NCBI GenBank assembly: GCA_963785755.1
Contig: CAWAXG010000039.1
Location: forward strand, 372,001-436,000
Reading direction: 5' to 3'
Source: JACCXG01 sp963785755
GTDB taxonomy: Bacteria > Acidobacteriota > Vicinamibacteria > Vicinamibacterales > 2-12-FULL-66-21
DNA length: 64,000 nt
The notes beneath the pieces are model-generated. The model had not been told where the DNA came from. It worked only from the letters and a program-made list of their open reading frames with translations, and did not search any database. Below are positions 1-8,706 of the stretch, in pieces. Positions within the stretch are counted from its first letter, which is position 1, and each line of letters starts with the position of its first letter. A program made the translations under genes and the position numbers.

Positions 1-751
1 CGGCGCGCGTCTGGCCGGGTCTCGAATCGGCGGGTCCACTCAAGCCCGAAGTCCTCGCCGGCACCGATCTGCTGATGTTCCGCGAATTGACCGGAGGCCT
101 CTACTACGGAGAGCCGCGGGGCGTCTCCGGAGACGGGGAGAGCGCACACAACACGATGCGCTACTCGCGCGCCGAGGTCGCGCGGATCGCGCGGCGCGCG
201 TTCGACGCCGCGCGTCTGCGGCGCCGGCGGGTGACGTCGGTGGACAAGGCGAACGTGCTCGAGACCTCACGACTCTGGCGTCAGGTCGTGACCGACGTCG
301 CGAAGGAGTACCGGACGTCACACTCGAGCACATGCTCGTGGACACCTGCGCGATGAAGCTGACCTACGCGCCGTCGTCGTTCGATGTCATCGTTACCGAG
401 AACATGTTTGGTGACATCCTGTCGGACGAAGCAGGAGCGGTCGTAGGGTCGCTTGGCCTGCTGCCGTCAGCCAGTCTGGGGGACGGCGCCGGTCTCTTCG
501 AGCCAGTTCACGGGTCCGCCCCCGACATCGCGGGCAAGGACATCGCGAATCCGATCGGAACGATCGCGTCCGCGGCAATGCTGCTTCGATACGCGCTCGG
601 TCTCGATACCGAAGCCGCGGCCGTGGAGCGGGCAATCGAGGAAGTGCTGCGGCGCGGGGTTCGCACTGCCGACCTTTCTGCCGGCGGCGCAGCGGTGGGC
701 ACCAGGGAGATGACGACGCACGCCGTCGAAGCTCTCCAAGCGGCGCGTTGA
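1..751 (+). CDS. leuB: 3-isopropylmalate dehydrogenase (partial, one frameshift)
   Basis: Leucine biosynthesis enzyme: NAD-dependent oxidative decarboxylation of 3-isopropylmalate in the cytosol. The 5' end lies outside the window; reading enters in frame at position 3. Family hallmarks are visible in order: RELTGG-YYGEPRG, the SVDKANVLETSRLWR segment, and downstream MLVDTCAMKL and VTENMFGDILSDEAG, then GSAPDIAGKDIANPIGT near the nucleotide-binding site. The frame breaks near position 311: adding one C there turns the codons after Glu-Tyr into Pro-Asp-Val-Thr and joins the two halves exactly where the family expects it. Both halves are fully conserved, so I infer a sequencing indel rather than decay. 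It is convergent with glmS, with 117 bp between them. Confidence 0.93.
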   Translation, partial: GARLAGSRIGGSTQARSPRRHRSADVPRIDRRPLLRRAAGRLRRRGERTQHDALLARRGRADRAARVRRRASAAPAGDVGGQGERARDLTTLASGRDRRREGVPDVTLEHMLVDTCAMKLTYAPSSFDVIVTENMFGDILSDEAGAVVGSLGLLPSASLGDGAGLFEPVHGSAPDIAGKDIANPIGTIASAAMLLRYALGLDTEAAAVERAIEEVLRRGVRTADLSAGGAAVGTREMTTHAVEALQAAR

Positions 752-868
752 GGCCATCCCGGCTTACCGTTCGGGCCGGGCAAAAGCGGCGGGTGGGTCC
801 CCGGCCGCCTTCCCTTGTATCTATTCGTCGTCGAACGCCTGGCGCGTCAGACCGGACCGCGGTCGCCG

Positions 869-2712
869 CTATTCCACCGTCACGCTCTTCGCCAGATTCC
901 GCGGCTGATCCACGTCGCAGCCTCGACGGATGGCGATGTGGTACGACAGCAGCTGCAGCGGGACGACGGCGAGCACGGGCGTCAACAGCGGATGGGACTT
1001 CGGGATCGTGATCAGGAAGTCGTTCTTCGGATCCAGGAGGTCGTGAATCACGTGGTTGTCCTCGGTGGTCAGGGCGATCACCGATCCGCCGCGCGCCTTC
1101 GCCTCCTGCACGTTGCCCACCATCTTCTCGAAGACATGATCGTTCGGGGCGATCGTGACGACGGGCATCTGCTCGTCGATCAGGGCGATCGGCCCGTGCT
1201 TCATCTCTCCCGCCGGGTAGCCTTCGGCGTGGATGTATGAGATCTCCTTCAGCTTCAGGGCGCCCTCGAGCGCGATCGGATAGTTGATGCCGCGGCCGAG
1301 ATAGAGAAAGTCGCTGCGCTGATAGAAGCGCTTCGCGATCTCCTCGGTCAGCGGCTCGCACTTCAACGTCTGCTCTAGCAGCAGGGGCAGCTGCAACAGG
1401 CCTTCGAGGTGCGGCCGTGCATCCTCCGCCGAAAGCGTCCCGCGGATCTGGCCCAGGTAGACGGCGAGGAGATGAAGCGCGACGAGCTGAGAGGTGAAGG
1501 CCTTGGTCGACGCGACGCCAATCTCCGGTCCCGCGTGCGTGTAGACCGTGCCTTCCGTCTCTCGAGTGGCCATGCTGCCGACGACATTGCAGATCGCGAT
1601 GCTGCGGGCCCCCTTCTTCTTGGCCTCGCGCAGCGCCGCCAGCGTGTCGGCGGTCTCGCCGGACTGCGTGATCACGATGGTGAGCGTGTTGTTCGAGACG
1701 ATCGGGTCGCGGTAGCGGTACTCCGAGCCGTAATCGACGTCGACCGGCAGTCGCGCGAGGTTCTCGATCATGAACTTGCCGACCAGCCCGGCATGCCACG
1801 ACGTCCCGCACGCGAGGATCACGACCCGTTCGACCTGACTCAGGACCTCGTCCGGAATCTCGATCTCCTGAAGGAAGACCTTGCCGGTCTCGACAGAAGC
1901 CCGGCCGAGCACCGTCTCCTTGATTGCGAGCGGCTGCTCGAAGATCTCCTTCAGCATGAAGTGCTTGTATCCCGCCTTCTCCGCCATGACGGGATCCCAC
2001 GACACGCGCGTGCTCTTCTTGGAAACCGCGCCGCCGGCGTAATCGGTGAATTCGACGCCGGCCGGCGTGATCACCGCCATCTCTTCGTCGCCGAGGAACA
2101 CGACGTCGCGCGTGTGGCTGAGGATCGCCGGGATGTCGGAGGCGACGAAAAACTCGCCATCGCCGAGACCGACGACGATCGGCGGCCCGTTGCGCACGGT
2201 CACGATCTTGTTGGGGTCATCCGCTGAGATCAGAACCAGGCCGAACAGGCCGCGCATGTACAGCAGCGCGCGCCGGACCGCGTTCTCGAGACCGTCGTCT
2301 TTCATCTCGCGCTCGACCAGGTGCGCGACGATCTCGGTGTCGGTCTCGGTCACGAACTTGTGGCCTTCCCGCTGCAGCTGACGCTTCAGCTCGAGGTAGT
2401 TCTCGATGATCCCGTTGTGAACGACAACGATCCGCCCGGTGCAGTCGCGATGCGGGTGGGCATTCTCTTCGGTCGGGCGGCCGTGCGTCGCCCATCGCGT
2501 ATGCCCGATTCCGTACTCGCCTTCGAGCGGATTCGTCGCGATGACTTCCTCCAGCCGCGCGAGCTTGCCCGCGCTGCGCCGCAGCTCGATGTTGCCGTTG
2601 CGCACGACCGCGACGCCGGCAGAATCGTAGCCTCGGTATCGAGCCGGCGCAGACCGTCGATCAGGATGGGAACGAGCTGTTTCTGTCCGATATATCCGAT
2701 GATTCCGCACAT
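869..2712 (-). CDS. glmS: Glutamine--fructose-6-phosphate aminotransferase (one frameshift near the N-terminus)
   Basis: Makes glucosamine-6-phosphate from fructose-6-phosphate and glutamine, the first committed step toward UDP-GlcNAc. The ATG at 2712 gives MCGIIGYIG, where Cys2 is the N-terminal nucleophile of the class II glutaminase domain; RWATHGRPTEENAHPH follows. Two SIS sugar-isomerase domains fill the C-terminal half, and the protein ends in NLAKSVTVE, the usual GlmS terminus. The frame breaks near 2638: inserting one base restores RRLEYRGYDSAGVAVV. The rest of the reading frame, about 590 codons, is intact. glmU starts 11 bp downstream on the same strand, so the first steps of amino-sugar synthesis are co-transcribed. 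A Leloir-type glmS riboswitch was not recognised upstream. Confidence 0.95.
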
Positions 2713-2723
2713 GGCGTCACCTG

Positions 2724-4103
2724 CTATTTCTTGACCCGCTTCTTCTCCGCCCATCCCTCTTTGTTCACTTGCTTGCCGCGGGCGATCGCGAGGGAACCCG
2801 CGGGAACATCGTCGGTGATGGACGAACCGGCAGCGACGTAGGCACCACGGCCAATCCGTACGGGAGCAATCAGCTGCGAGTCGCTGCCGATGAACGCGCC
2901 GTCGTCGATGGTCGTTCGATGCTTCGTGGTCCCGTCGTAGTTGCACGTGATCGTGCCGGCGCCGATGTTCACCTTCTCCCCAATCACCGCGTCGCCGAGG
3001 TAGGCGAGGTGATTGGCCTTCGACCCTTTGCCGAGACTGGTCTTCTTCAGCTCGACGAAGTTTCCGACGTGTGCGTCCTCGCCGATCTCCGACTCCGGCC
3101 TGATGTGCGCGAACGGTCCGAGCCGCGCGCCGCGGCCAATCGAGGAATCGACGATCAGGCAGAAGTTGTTGATGAACACGCCGTCCGCGAGCGTCGAGTT
3201 CACGATCCGGACTCCGGACTGGATCTCGCAGCCAGAGCCGATCCGGGTACGTCCCTCGAGATGCACGTTCGGATGGATGATGGTATCGGGGCCGATGGTC
3301 ACGTCCGCGCCGATATAGGTGATCGCGGGATCGACGATGGTGACCCCCGACGCCATGAGCTCGTCGTTGCGCGCCATCCTCAACGCGGCGGCCGCCTGGG
3401 CCAGTTCTTTTCTGCTGTTGACACCCATGATTTCCTGCGGATCGTCAACCGTCACGGTCTCGGCGGGCAGACCGCGGTCACGGTAGATCTGAACGAGATC
3501 GGGGAGGTAGTACTCCCCCTGTGCGTTCGCGGACCCGATCTGTCGCAGCGCGCCGAACAGCGGTGCGATGTCGAACGCATAGATGCCGCTGTTGATTTCC
3601 GGGATCGCGCGCTGTTCCGGCGTCGCGTCCTTGTGCTCGACGATGGCGCTGATGCGCCCGTCGCGACGGACGATGCGGCCGTACCCGGTGGGATCGTCGA
3701 CGACGGCGGTGAGCACCGTGGCCGCGGCACCTGATTCTTCGTGCCGCCGGATGAGCGTTTGCAGCGTCTCGCGGCGCAGGAGAGGAACGTCGCCGGACAG
3801 GAGCACCACCGACCCGGTCGCTTCTGCCAGAGCCTTCTCGGCTTGAAGGAGAGCGTGGCCGGTTCCGAGCTGCGGCTCCTGCAGAGCGAATCTCAGCGAA
3901 GGCCGGCTCTTCAGTGCCGCCTGGACCGCATCCGCATGATGACCAACGATCAGGACGATGGAGGCTGGAGAGATGCTCTCCGCCGTTCGGAGCACGTGCT
4001 CGATCAGTGGCAGGCCGGCCGCGGCGTGAAGGACCTTCGGAACGGCCGACTTCATCCTGGTGCCCTTGCCGGCGGCCAGGACCACGAGATGAAGGGGTCT
4101 CAC
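2724..4103 (-). CDS. glmU: Bifunctional UDP-GlcNAc pyrophosphorylase / GlcN-1-P acetyltransferase
   Basis: 459 residues, the usual GlmU length. It acetylates glucosamine-1-phosphate and couples it to UTP, giving UDP-GlcNAc for peptidoglycan and envelope glycans. The N-terminal nucleotidyltransferase domain carries LAAGKGTRM at residues 9-17, then GTGHAL and LSGDVPLL. The C-terminal half, from about residue 252, is a left-handed beta helix of hexapeptide repeats. His365 in the KANHLAYLGDA segment matches the acetyltransferase base, and NIGAGTITCNYDG follows. The start overlaps the stop of the TPR gene by 4 bp (ATGA), and glmS follows closely, so the three genes form one minus-strand transcription unit. 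Confidence 0.97.
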   Translation of the reverse strand: MRPLHLVVLAAGKGTRMKSAVPKVLHAAAGLPLIEHVLRTAESISPASIVLIVGHHADAVQAALKSRPSLRFALQEPQLGTGHALLQAEKALAEATGSVVLLSGDVPLLRRETLQTLIRRHEESGAAATVLTAVVDDPTGYGRIVRRDGRISAIVEHKDATPEQRAIPEINSGIYAFDIAPLFGALRQIGSANAQGEYYLPDLVQIYRDRGLPAETVTVDDPQEIMGVNSRKELAQAAAALRMARNDELMASGVTIVDPAITYIGADVTIGPDTIIHPNVHLEGRTRIGSGCEIQSGVRIVNSTLADGVFINNFCLIVDSSIGRGARLGPFAHIRPESEIGEDAHVGNFVELKKTSLGKGSKANHLAYLGDAVIGEKVNIGAGTITCNYDGTTKHRTTIDDGAFIGSDSQLIAPVRIGRGAYVAAGSSITDDVPAGSLAIARGKQVNKEGWAEKKRVKK

Positions 4104-4810
4104 CGCCGCTTCCGGGATCTGGCGCGCGCCGAACCGACTGGCGAATCGAGCAGTTCCCAGAACCCGTCGGCTCCGCGGACGGCCTCGAGGTCGGGATCCT
4201 GTCTGGCAAGTGCCCGATTTTCCGGATTCAGGGTGATGGCCTGACGCAGGTGATCGAGTGCCTGGGTTGATTCCCCCTTCGATGCGAGCGCCACGGACAT
4301 GATGTAGTGAGCGTGGTCGCTGTCGGGGGCGTCGGTCAACGCCCGCCGGAGGTGATCCAGCGCGGCCGCCGTCTCGCCCGCATTCAGTGCGACGGTCGCG
4401 GCGTAAATCCGTTCCTGCGGCGTCTGCGGAGTAGCCGGCCGGCGCGCCGTTTCTCGCTCACATACCCGAAGATAAAGCTGCGATCGCTCCTGCAGCTCCC
4501 GCTCCTCGGGATAACGCTCGATGATCGACCGGAACTGCGTCGCGGCACCCAGGTAGTCGTGGCGCTGGAGGGCACGAACCCCATTTTCGTACATCGCCAG
4601 GGCCTCGTAGTAACCGGGCTTCCGGGGTGGCGGTGCGGGCGGGGCTGGCTGCGCGACGGCTGGACGTTGAGTCGTCGCCTGGCTCCGCGGCTTCTTCGCC
4701 TCGGCCTGGACCGGTCGGCCCTTGACGGCGGCGGGTTTAGCCGCCGGCGGAGTTTTCGCCGGAGTTGATTTCGAGGACGATAGGGCTTTCTGCCTGGTCT
4801 GTCTGGCCAT
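4100..4810 (-). CDS. Tetratricopeptide-repeat protein
   Basis: 236 residues. The first 65 or so are low-complexity and rich in Lys, Ala and Pro, with no signal peptide. From about residue 70 the sequence shows TPR-like helical pairs: a block ending in ERYPEERELQERS, one containing ALDHLRRALTDAPDSDHAHY, and a last one containing ALDHLRQAITLNPENR. The tail is basic (ARSRKRR). TPRs usually mediate protein-protein contact, and no catalytic motif is seen. It overlaps glmU by 4 bp and is the first gene of the TPR-glmU-glmS run, so it may be translationally coupled to glmU. Its partner cannot be read from the sequence. Confidence 0.85.
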   Translation of the reverse strand: MARQTRQKALSSSKSTPAKTPPAAKPAAVKGRPVQAEAKKPRSQATTQRPAVAQPAPPAPPPRKPGYYEALAMYENGVRALQRHDYLGAATQFRSIIERYPEERELQERSQLYLRVCERETARRPATPQTPQERIYAATVALNAGETAAALDHLRRALTDAPDSDHAHYIMSVALASKGESTQALDHLRQAITLNPENRALARQDPDLEAVRGADGFWELLDSPVGSARARSRKRR

Positions 4811-4904
4811 GCAGTCTCTGCTCGGGGCTAGTTGGACAGAACACGGTAACAGAAGGGTTGCGAAACGGCAAGCTCCACGGCTAGTTTTGGCGTTAGACCA
4901 ACAG

Positions 4905-5738
4905 CTACCGTGATTCCAGCAGCTTGTACATAGCCTTGGGGGCCATGTGATACTTCTCCGCCAGCTGTCTCACCGCGTCGCGTCTGGTGCCGACATTTTT
5001 ATCGGTCAATTCACCGAATTCGGCTAACAGGGCTGCTGGATCTGGGAGCGTCGGCTCCTGCGCGACTCCCGGCCCGGGCCGTGACACCACGACCGTATAT
5101 TCTCCGCGAGGTTCACCCAACTCTTCAATGGCAGCAGAAATCAGTCGAACGACCAATGTCTCGTGCTTCTTGGTGAGCTCGCGCCCGACCGCGACGACCC
5201 GTTCTCCCAGTGCTTCTCGCAAATCCTCGAGGGACTGCCGTATCCTGTGGGGAGCTTCGTAGAAAACGATGAGGCGATCCTCGCCACGGAGAGCCTCGAA
5301 CCACCGTTTTCTGGCTAAAGCCCTAGATGGTGGGAAACCCACAAAGAGGACTTGTTCGGCTGGCAGCCCCGACGCGGACAGGGCCGCCATCGCAGCCGAG
5401 GGTCCGGGAACGGGTTCGACCCGGATGCCGGCCGCATGAGCCTCAGCGACCAGGATCGCGCCCGGATCGGAGATGGACGGCGTGCCCGCGTCGGAGACCA
5501 GCGCAATCGAATCGCCAGCTCGAAGCCGGGCTACCAGCGCCGCCGAGCGTGTCCGTTCATTGTGCTCGTGCAGGCTCGTCGTCGGGGTCGAGATCGAGTA
5601 GTGTTGGAGGAGGTGGGCGGTCCGGCGGGTATCCTCAGCGGCGATGACCGCTACCTCCCGCAGTACGCGGATCGCTCGAAACGTGATGTCCTCCAGGTTG
5701 CCGATCGGTGTTGCGACAACGTAGAGGGTCCCGGCCAT
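4905..5738 (-). CDS. rsmI: 16S rRNA (cytidine-1402-2'-O)-methyltransferase
   Basis: SAM-dependent methylation of C1402 in 16S rRNA, in the ribosomal P-site region. I chose the ATG at 5738 because it yields MAGTLYVVATPIGNLEDITFRA, the standard RsmI N-terminus; upstream in-frame codons translate to low-complexity sequence. The tetrapyrrole-methylase fold motifs TPIGNLEDIT (residues 10-19) and SDAGTPSISDPG (about 83-94) are intact, followed by ASGLP and FYEAPHRI. The protein is 277 residues, as expected. The divergent DUF885 gene starts about 20 bp away, so the two promoters must overlap each other or the coding starts. Confidence 0.96.
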   Translation of the reverse strand: MAGTLYVVATPIGNLEDITFRAIRVLREVAVIAAEDTRRTAHLLQHYSISTPTTSLHEHNERTRSAALVARLRAGDSIALVSDAGTPSISDPGAILVAEAHAAGIRVEPVPGPSAAMAALSASGLPAEQVLFVGFPPSRALARKRWFEALRGEDRLIVFYEAPHRIRQSLEDLREALGERVVAVGRELTKKHETLVVRLISAAIEELGEPRGEYTVVVSRPGPGVAQEPTLPDPAALLAEFGELTDKNVGTRRDAVRQLAEKYHMAPKAMYKLLESR

Positions 5739-5758
5739 CGGGACTTTGATTGTACCGC

Positions 5759-7417
5759 ATGTATTCAGCCGAACCCCTTCCGCACTTCGTTGACGAATAC
5801 CTCTCGTACCTGTACGAGGTTCATCCGACGAATGCGACGTTCGACGGCGTGCATCTGCACGACGATCTGCTCGAAGACCTCGGGCGTCATGCCATTGACG
5901 CTCAGATTCGGGAACTCGGAGCCTTCGCCCGCCGCCTGGCTGCCATCGATCCAGCCAGACTGACGGACATGGAACGCCGCGAGCGTCCCGCGCTCGAGGC
6001 CAACATCCGGGCACGGCTGTTCGAGCTCGAGTCCGTCCGAACGTGGGAGAGGAGCCCCCAGTATTATTCGGACATTCTGGCGACGAGCCTTGCGGGTCAG
6101 GCGCTGTTCCCTTATGCCCCGCTTCCGGAACGGGCCCGCCGGGTCGTCTCCAAGCTGCGGCAAGTCAATCGCCTGATGCAAGCGGCACGGGAAAACATCA
6201 AGGATCCGCCGGGAATCTTCGTCAAGGTTGGCCTCGAGAGCCTCCGAGGCACCTTGCGCTTCATCAACGACGACCTGCCGCGGGCGTTCAGCCGTCTCGA
6301 CGACCTGCACATCCTCGGCGACCTCGCGGACGCGTCCACGGCCGCGGCTACCGCCGTCGAAGGCTATATCGATTATCTCGAACGTGATCTGGTCCCTCGA
6401 ACAAAGGGCTCCTTCCGTCTCGGGCAGGAGAAGTTCGAGCAGAAACTGCGGCTCGACGAGGGGGTGGCGCTCGGGGCCGAACGGCTGCTCGATCTCGCGA
6501 TGCGGGAGCTGCGCTCGACCCAGGATCAGTTCCGGCGAGTTGCCTCGCGGGTCAATGGCGGGGATCCGCTCGCGGCATGGGCCAAGGCAAAACAGGACCA
6601 TCCCGCCGCCGGCGAGCTGGTGCCGGTCGCCCAGCGCCAGCTCGAAGAGCTCGTCGACTTCATCAATCGCAACGACATCATCACGATTCCCGAAGGGGAG
6701 CCGGTGTCAGTGGCGCCGACTCCGAGGTTCTATCGGTGGACGTTCGCCAGCATGTGGACGCCAGGGCCCTTCGAGGCCAAGCCGATGCGGGCGTTCTACT
6801 ACATCACCGACGTCGATCCGTCGTGGCCGGCGGAAAGACAGGACGAACACCTTCGGGACTTCAGCTACGGCGCGCTCTGGTCGATCTCCATCCACGAGGT
6901 TTTCCCAGGCCATTTCCTGCATTACCAGCATCTCCGGCAGGTCGAGTCGAAGCTCCGCAAGTCGATTCTTTTCTCGTCGGCGGCCTTCGTCGAGGGATGG
7001 GCGCACTACTGCGAGCAGATGATGATCGACGAGGGGTTCCGCCGGGACGACCCCTCGGTCAGGCTCGGGCAGCTCGCCGAAGCGTTGATTCGCCTGTGCC
7101 GGTTCGTCGTCGGCGTCCGGCTGCACTGCGAGGATATGTCGGTCGAACAGGGGGTCCGGTTCTTCAAGGATGAAGCGTTCCTCGAGGATGTGAGCGCGCG
7201 CCGCGAGGCCGAGCGCGGCACGTTCGATCCCTCCTACATCGTCTACTCTCTCGGCAAGCTGATGGTGCTCAAGCTCCGCGAGGACTACAAATCAAAGGCA
7301 GGAGCGAAGTATTCCCTCCGTCAATTCCACGACACCCTCCTCGGTAATGGCACCGTGCCGCTCTGGCTGCATCGCGCGCTGATGCTCGGCGACCACAGCG
7401 GCGATATCATTGACTAG
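5759..7417 (+). CDS. DUF885 family metallohydrolase-like protein
   Basis: 552 residues from the ATG at 5759; a TTG three codons upstream is an alternative start. The family is DUF885, bacterial proteins resembling metal-dependent peptidases. The diagnostic segment SIHEVFPGHFLHYQHL is present with His379 and Glu380 (HExxxGH-like), followed by FVEGWAHYCEQMM and YSLGKLM near the C-terminus. No signal peptide is visible, although many relatives are exported, so this copy is probably cytoplasmic. The substrate is unknown. It is divergent from rsmI, and the FmdB-like gene follows after 2 bp, suggesting co-transcription. Confidence 0.88.
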   Translation: MYSAEPLPHFVDEYLSYLYEVHPTNATFDGVHLHDDLLEDLGRHAIDAQIRELGAFARRLAAIDPARLTDMERRERPALEANIRARLFELESVRTWERSPQYYSDILATSLAGQALFPYAPLPERARRVVSKLRQVNRLMQAARENIKDPPGIFVKVGLESLRGTLRFINDDLPRAFSRLDDLHILGDLADASTAAATAVEGYIDYLERDLVPRTKGSFRLGQEKFEQKLRLDEGVALGAERLLDLAMRELRSTQDQFRRVASRVNGGDPLAAWAKAKQDHPAAGELVPVAQRQLEELVDFINRNDIITIPEGEPVSVAPTPRFYRWTFASMWTPGPFEAKPMRAFYYITDVDPSWPAERQDEHLRDFSYGALWSISIHEVFPGHFLHYQHLRQVESKLRKSILFSSAAFVEGWAHYCEQMMIDEGFRRDDPSVRLGQLAEALIRLCRFVVGVRLHCEDMSVEQGVRFFKDEAFLEDVSARREAERGTFDPSYIVYSLGKLMVLKLREDYKSKAGAKYSLRQFHDTLLGNGTVPLWLHRALMLGDHSGDIID

Positions 7418-7419
7418 GT

Positions 7420-7749
7420 ATGCCCCTTTACGAGTACCTGTGTGAGGTCTGCAGCCATCGGTTCGAGCGAATCCAGAAGTTCTCGGATCCGCTGATCGAC
7501 GTCTGTCCATCGTGTGGCGGGACCGTGAAGAAGCTGTTGTCCTCGCCAGCGATCCAATTCAAGGGCTCTGGCTGGTACATCACCGACTACGCGAAGAAGT
7601 CCTCCAAGGACGACGGCAAGGAGTCCGCGAGCACGCCGGCCGGTGACAGTAAAGCGTCAGAAAAGACACCTGCGACGAGCTCGTCATCTGAATCACCCAA
7701 GTCGGGCACGAGCGGGTCCAGCGGCACCGGCTCTAGCTCCGGGTCTTAG
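7420..7749 (+). CDS. FmdB-family zinc-ribbon protein
   Basis: 109 residues. The first 60 form the FmdB/CxxC-CxxC regulatory zinc ribbon: MPLYEYLCEVC with Cys8 and Cys11, then Cys29 and Cys32 in DVCPSCGG, and the family's LLSSPAIQFKGSGWY-TDY stretch. The remaining half is Ser/Thr/Gly/Lys-rich and probably disordered. The function of the family is unsettled; despite the name there is little evidence that it regulates formamidase genes generally. It begins 2 bp after the DUF885 stop. Its last 17 bp overlap the 3' end of galU on the opposite strand. Confidence 0.9.
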   Translation: MPLYEYLCEVCSHRFERIQKFSDPLIDVCPSCGGTVKKLLSSPAIQFKGSGWYITDYAKKSSKDDGKESASTPAGDSKASEKTPATSSSSESPKSGTSGSSGTGSSSGS

Positions 7750-8632
7750 TCTCGGCCGGCACCTTCCAGTCCAGGCTGCGGAGATACTCGGTGAAATCAC
7801 CGGCGATATCCGGCCTGCGCAGCGCGAAATACACGACCGCCTTCAGGAATCCCAGCTTGTTCCCGGTATCGTGCCGGACGCCTTCGATGCGGCAGCCGTA
7901 AATCGGCCGGTCCTTCAGCAGACGGCGCAATCCATTCGTCAGCTGAATCTCGCCGGTTCGATCGCTGACCGTCGCCTCGAGGGCGGGGAAGATATCGGGC
8001 GTCAGGATGTAGCGGCCGATGATCGCCAGGTCGGAGGGGGCCTCGGCCTGGGGCGGCTTCTCCACCATGTCGCGGATCCGGTAGACGCCGGGCCGCACCT
8101 CTTCGGCGTCGATGATGCCGTAGGAGCTGACGTTTTCGCGCGGGACCCGTTCGATCGCGAGCACCGGGCCCTCCACCTCCTCGAAGACGTCGATCATCTG
8201 ACGCACGGCCGGAGGATTCGCGTCGATCACGTCGTCGGCGAGGATGACCGCAAACGGCTCGTCGCCGACCAGGTTCTTGGTGACGAGCACGGCATGCCCG
8301 AGGCCGAGCGGCTCTCCCTGGCGGACGTAGCAGAAGTTGACGAAGCTCGAGATCTTGCGGATCTCCGCCACGAGATCCTTTTTCCCACGCGCCTCCAGGA
8401 AGGATTCGAGCTCGATCGAGACGTCGAAGTGATCCTCGATCGCGTTCTTGCCGCGCCCGGTGACCAGGATGATGTTGTTCGCTCCCGAAGCCACCGCCTC
8501 CTCGACGCCGTACTGGATGATCGGCTTGTCGACGAGTGGAAGCATCTCCTTCGGTTGGGCTTTCGTTGCCGGAAGAAACCTGGTTCCGAGGCCTGCCGCC
8601 GGGAACACGGCCTTGCGGATCGTCTTGGTCAC
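7733..8632 (-). CDS. galU: UTP--glucose-1-phosphate uridylyltransferase
   Basis: Forms UDP-glucose from UTP and glucose-1-phosphate, for glycans and exopolysaccharide. I chose the GTG at 8632: it is preceded by a GGGAGGGGAG Shine-Dalgarno stretch and gives a 299-residue protein that begins TKTIRKAVFPAAG, matching the family; an upstream ATG at 8680 would add 16 unrelated residues. The nucleotide-binding motif PAAGLGTRFLPATKAQPKEMLP starts at residue 11. Also seen are GLGHAV, the FAVILADDVID metal-binding region and VEKP. The 3' end overlaps the convergent fmdB-like gene by 17 bp; serS is divergent, 74 bp away. Confidence 0.96.
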   Translation of the reverse strand: MTKTIRKAVFPAAGLGTRFLPATKAQPKEMLPLVDKPIIQYGVEEAVASGANNIILVTGRGKNAIEDHFDVSIELESFLEARGKKDLVAEIRKISSFVNFCYVRQGEPLGLGHAVLVTKNLVGDEPFAVILADDVIDANPPAVRQMIDVFEEVEGPVLAIERVPRENVSSYGIIDAEEVRPGVYRIRDMVEKPPQAEAPSDLAIIGRYILTPDIFPALEATVSDRTGEIQLTNGLRRLLKDRPIYGCRIEGVRHDTGNKLGFLKAVVYFALRRPDIAGDFTEYLRSLDWKVPAETKTRS

Positions 8633-8706
8633 TGCACTCCCCTCCCACGAATGAATCCCCGCATCGTAGCCGATCGACACGACAGCCGGTATACGATTTA
8701 GGCGTC

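Noticed and set aside
393..2000. A 535-codon minus-strand frame across leuB and glmS
   Set aside because: Part of it overlaps glmS in another frame on the same strand; the composition is not protein-like and glmS motifs explain the region.
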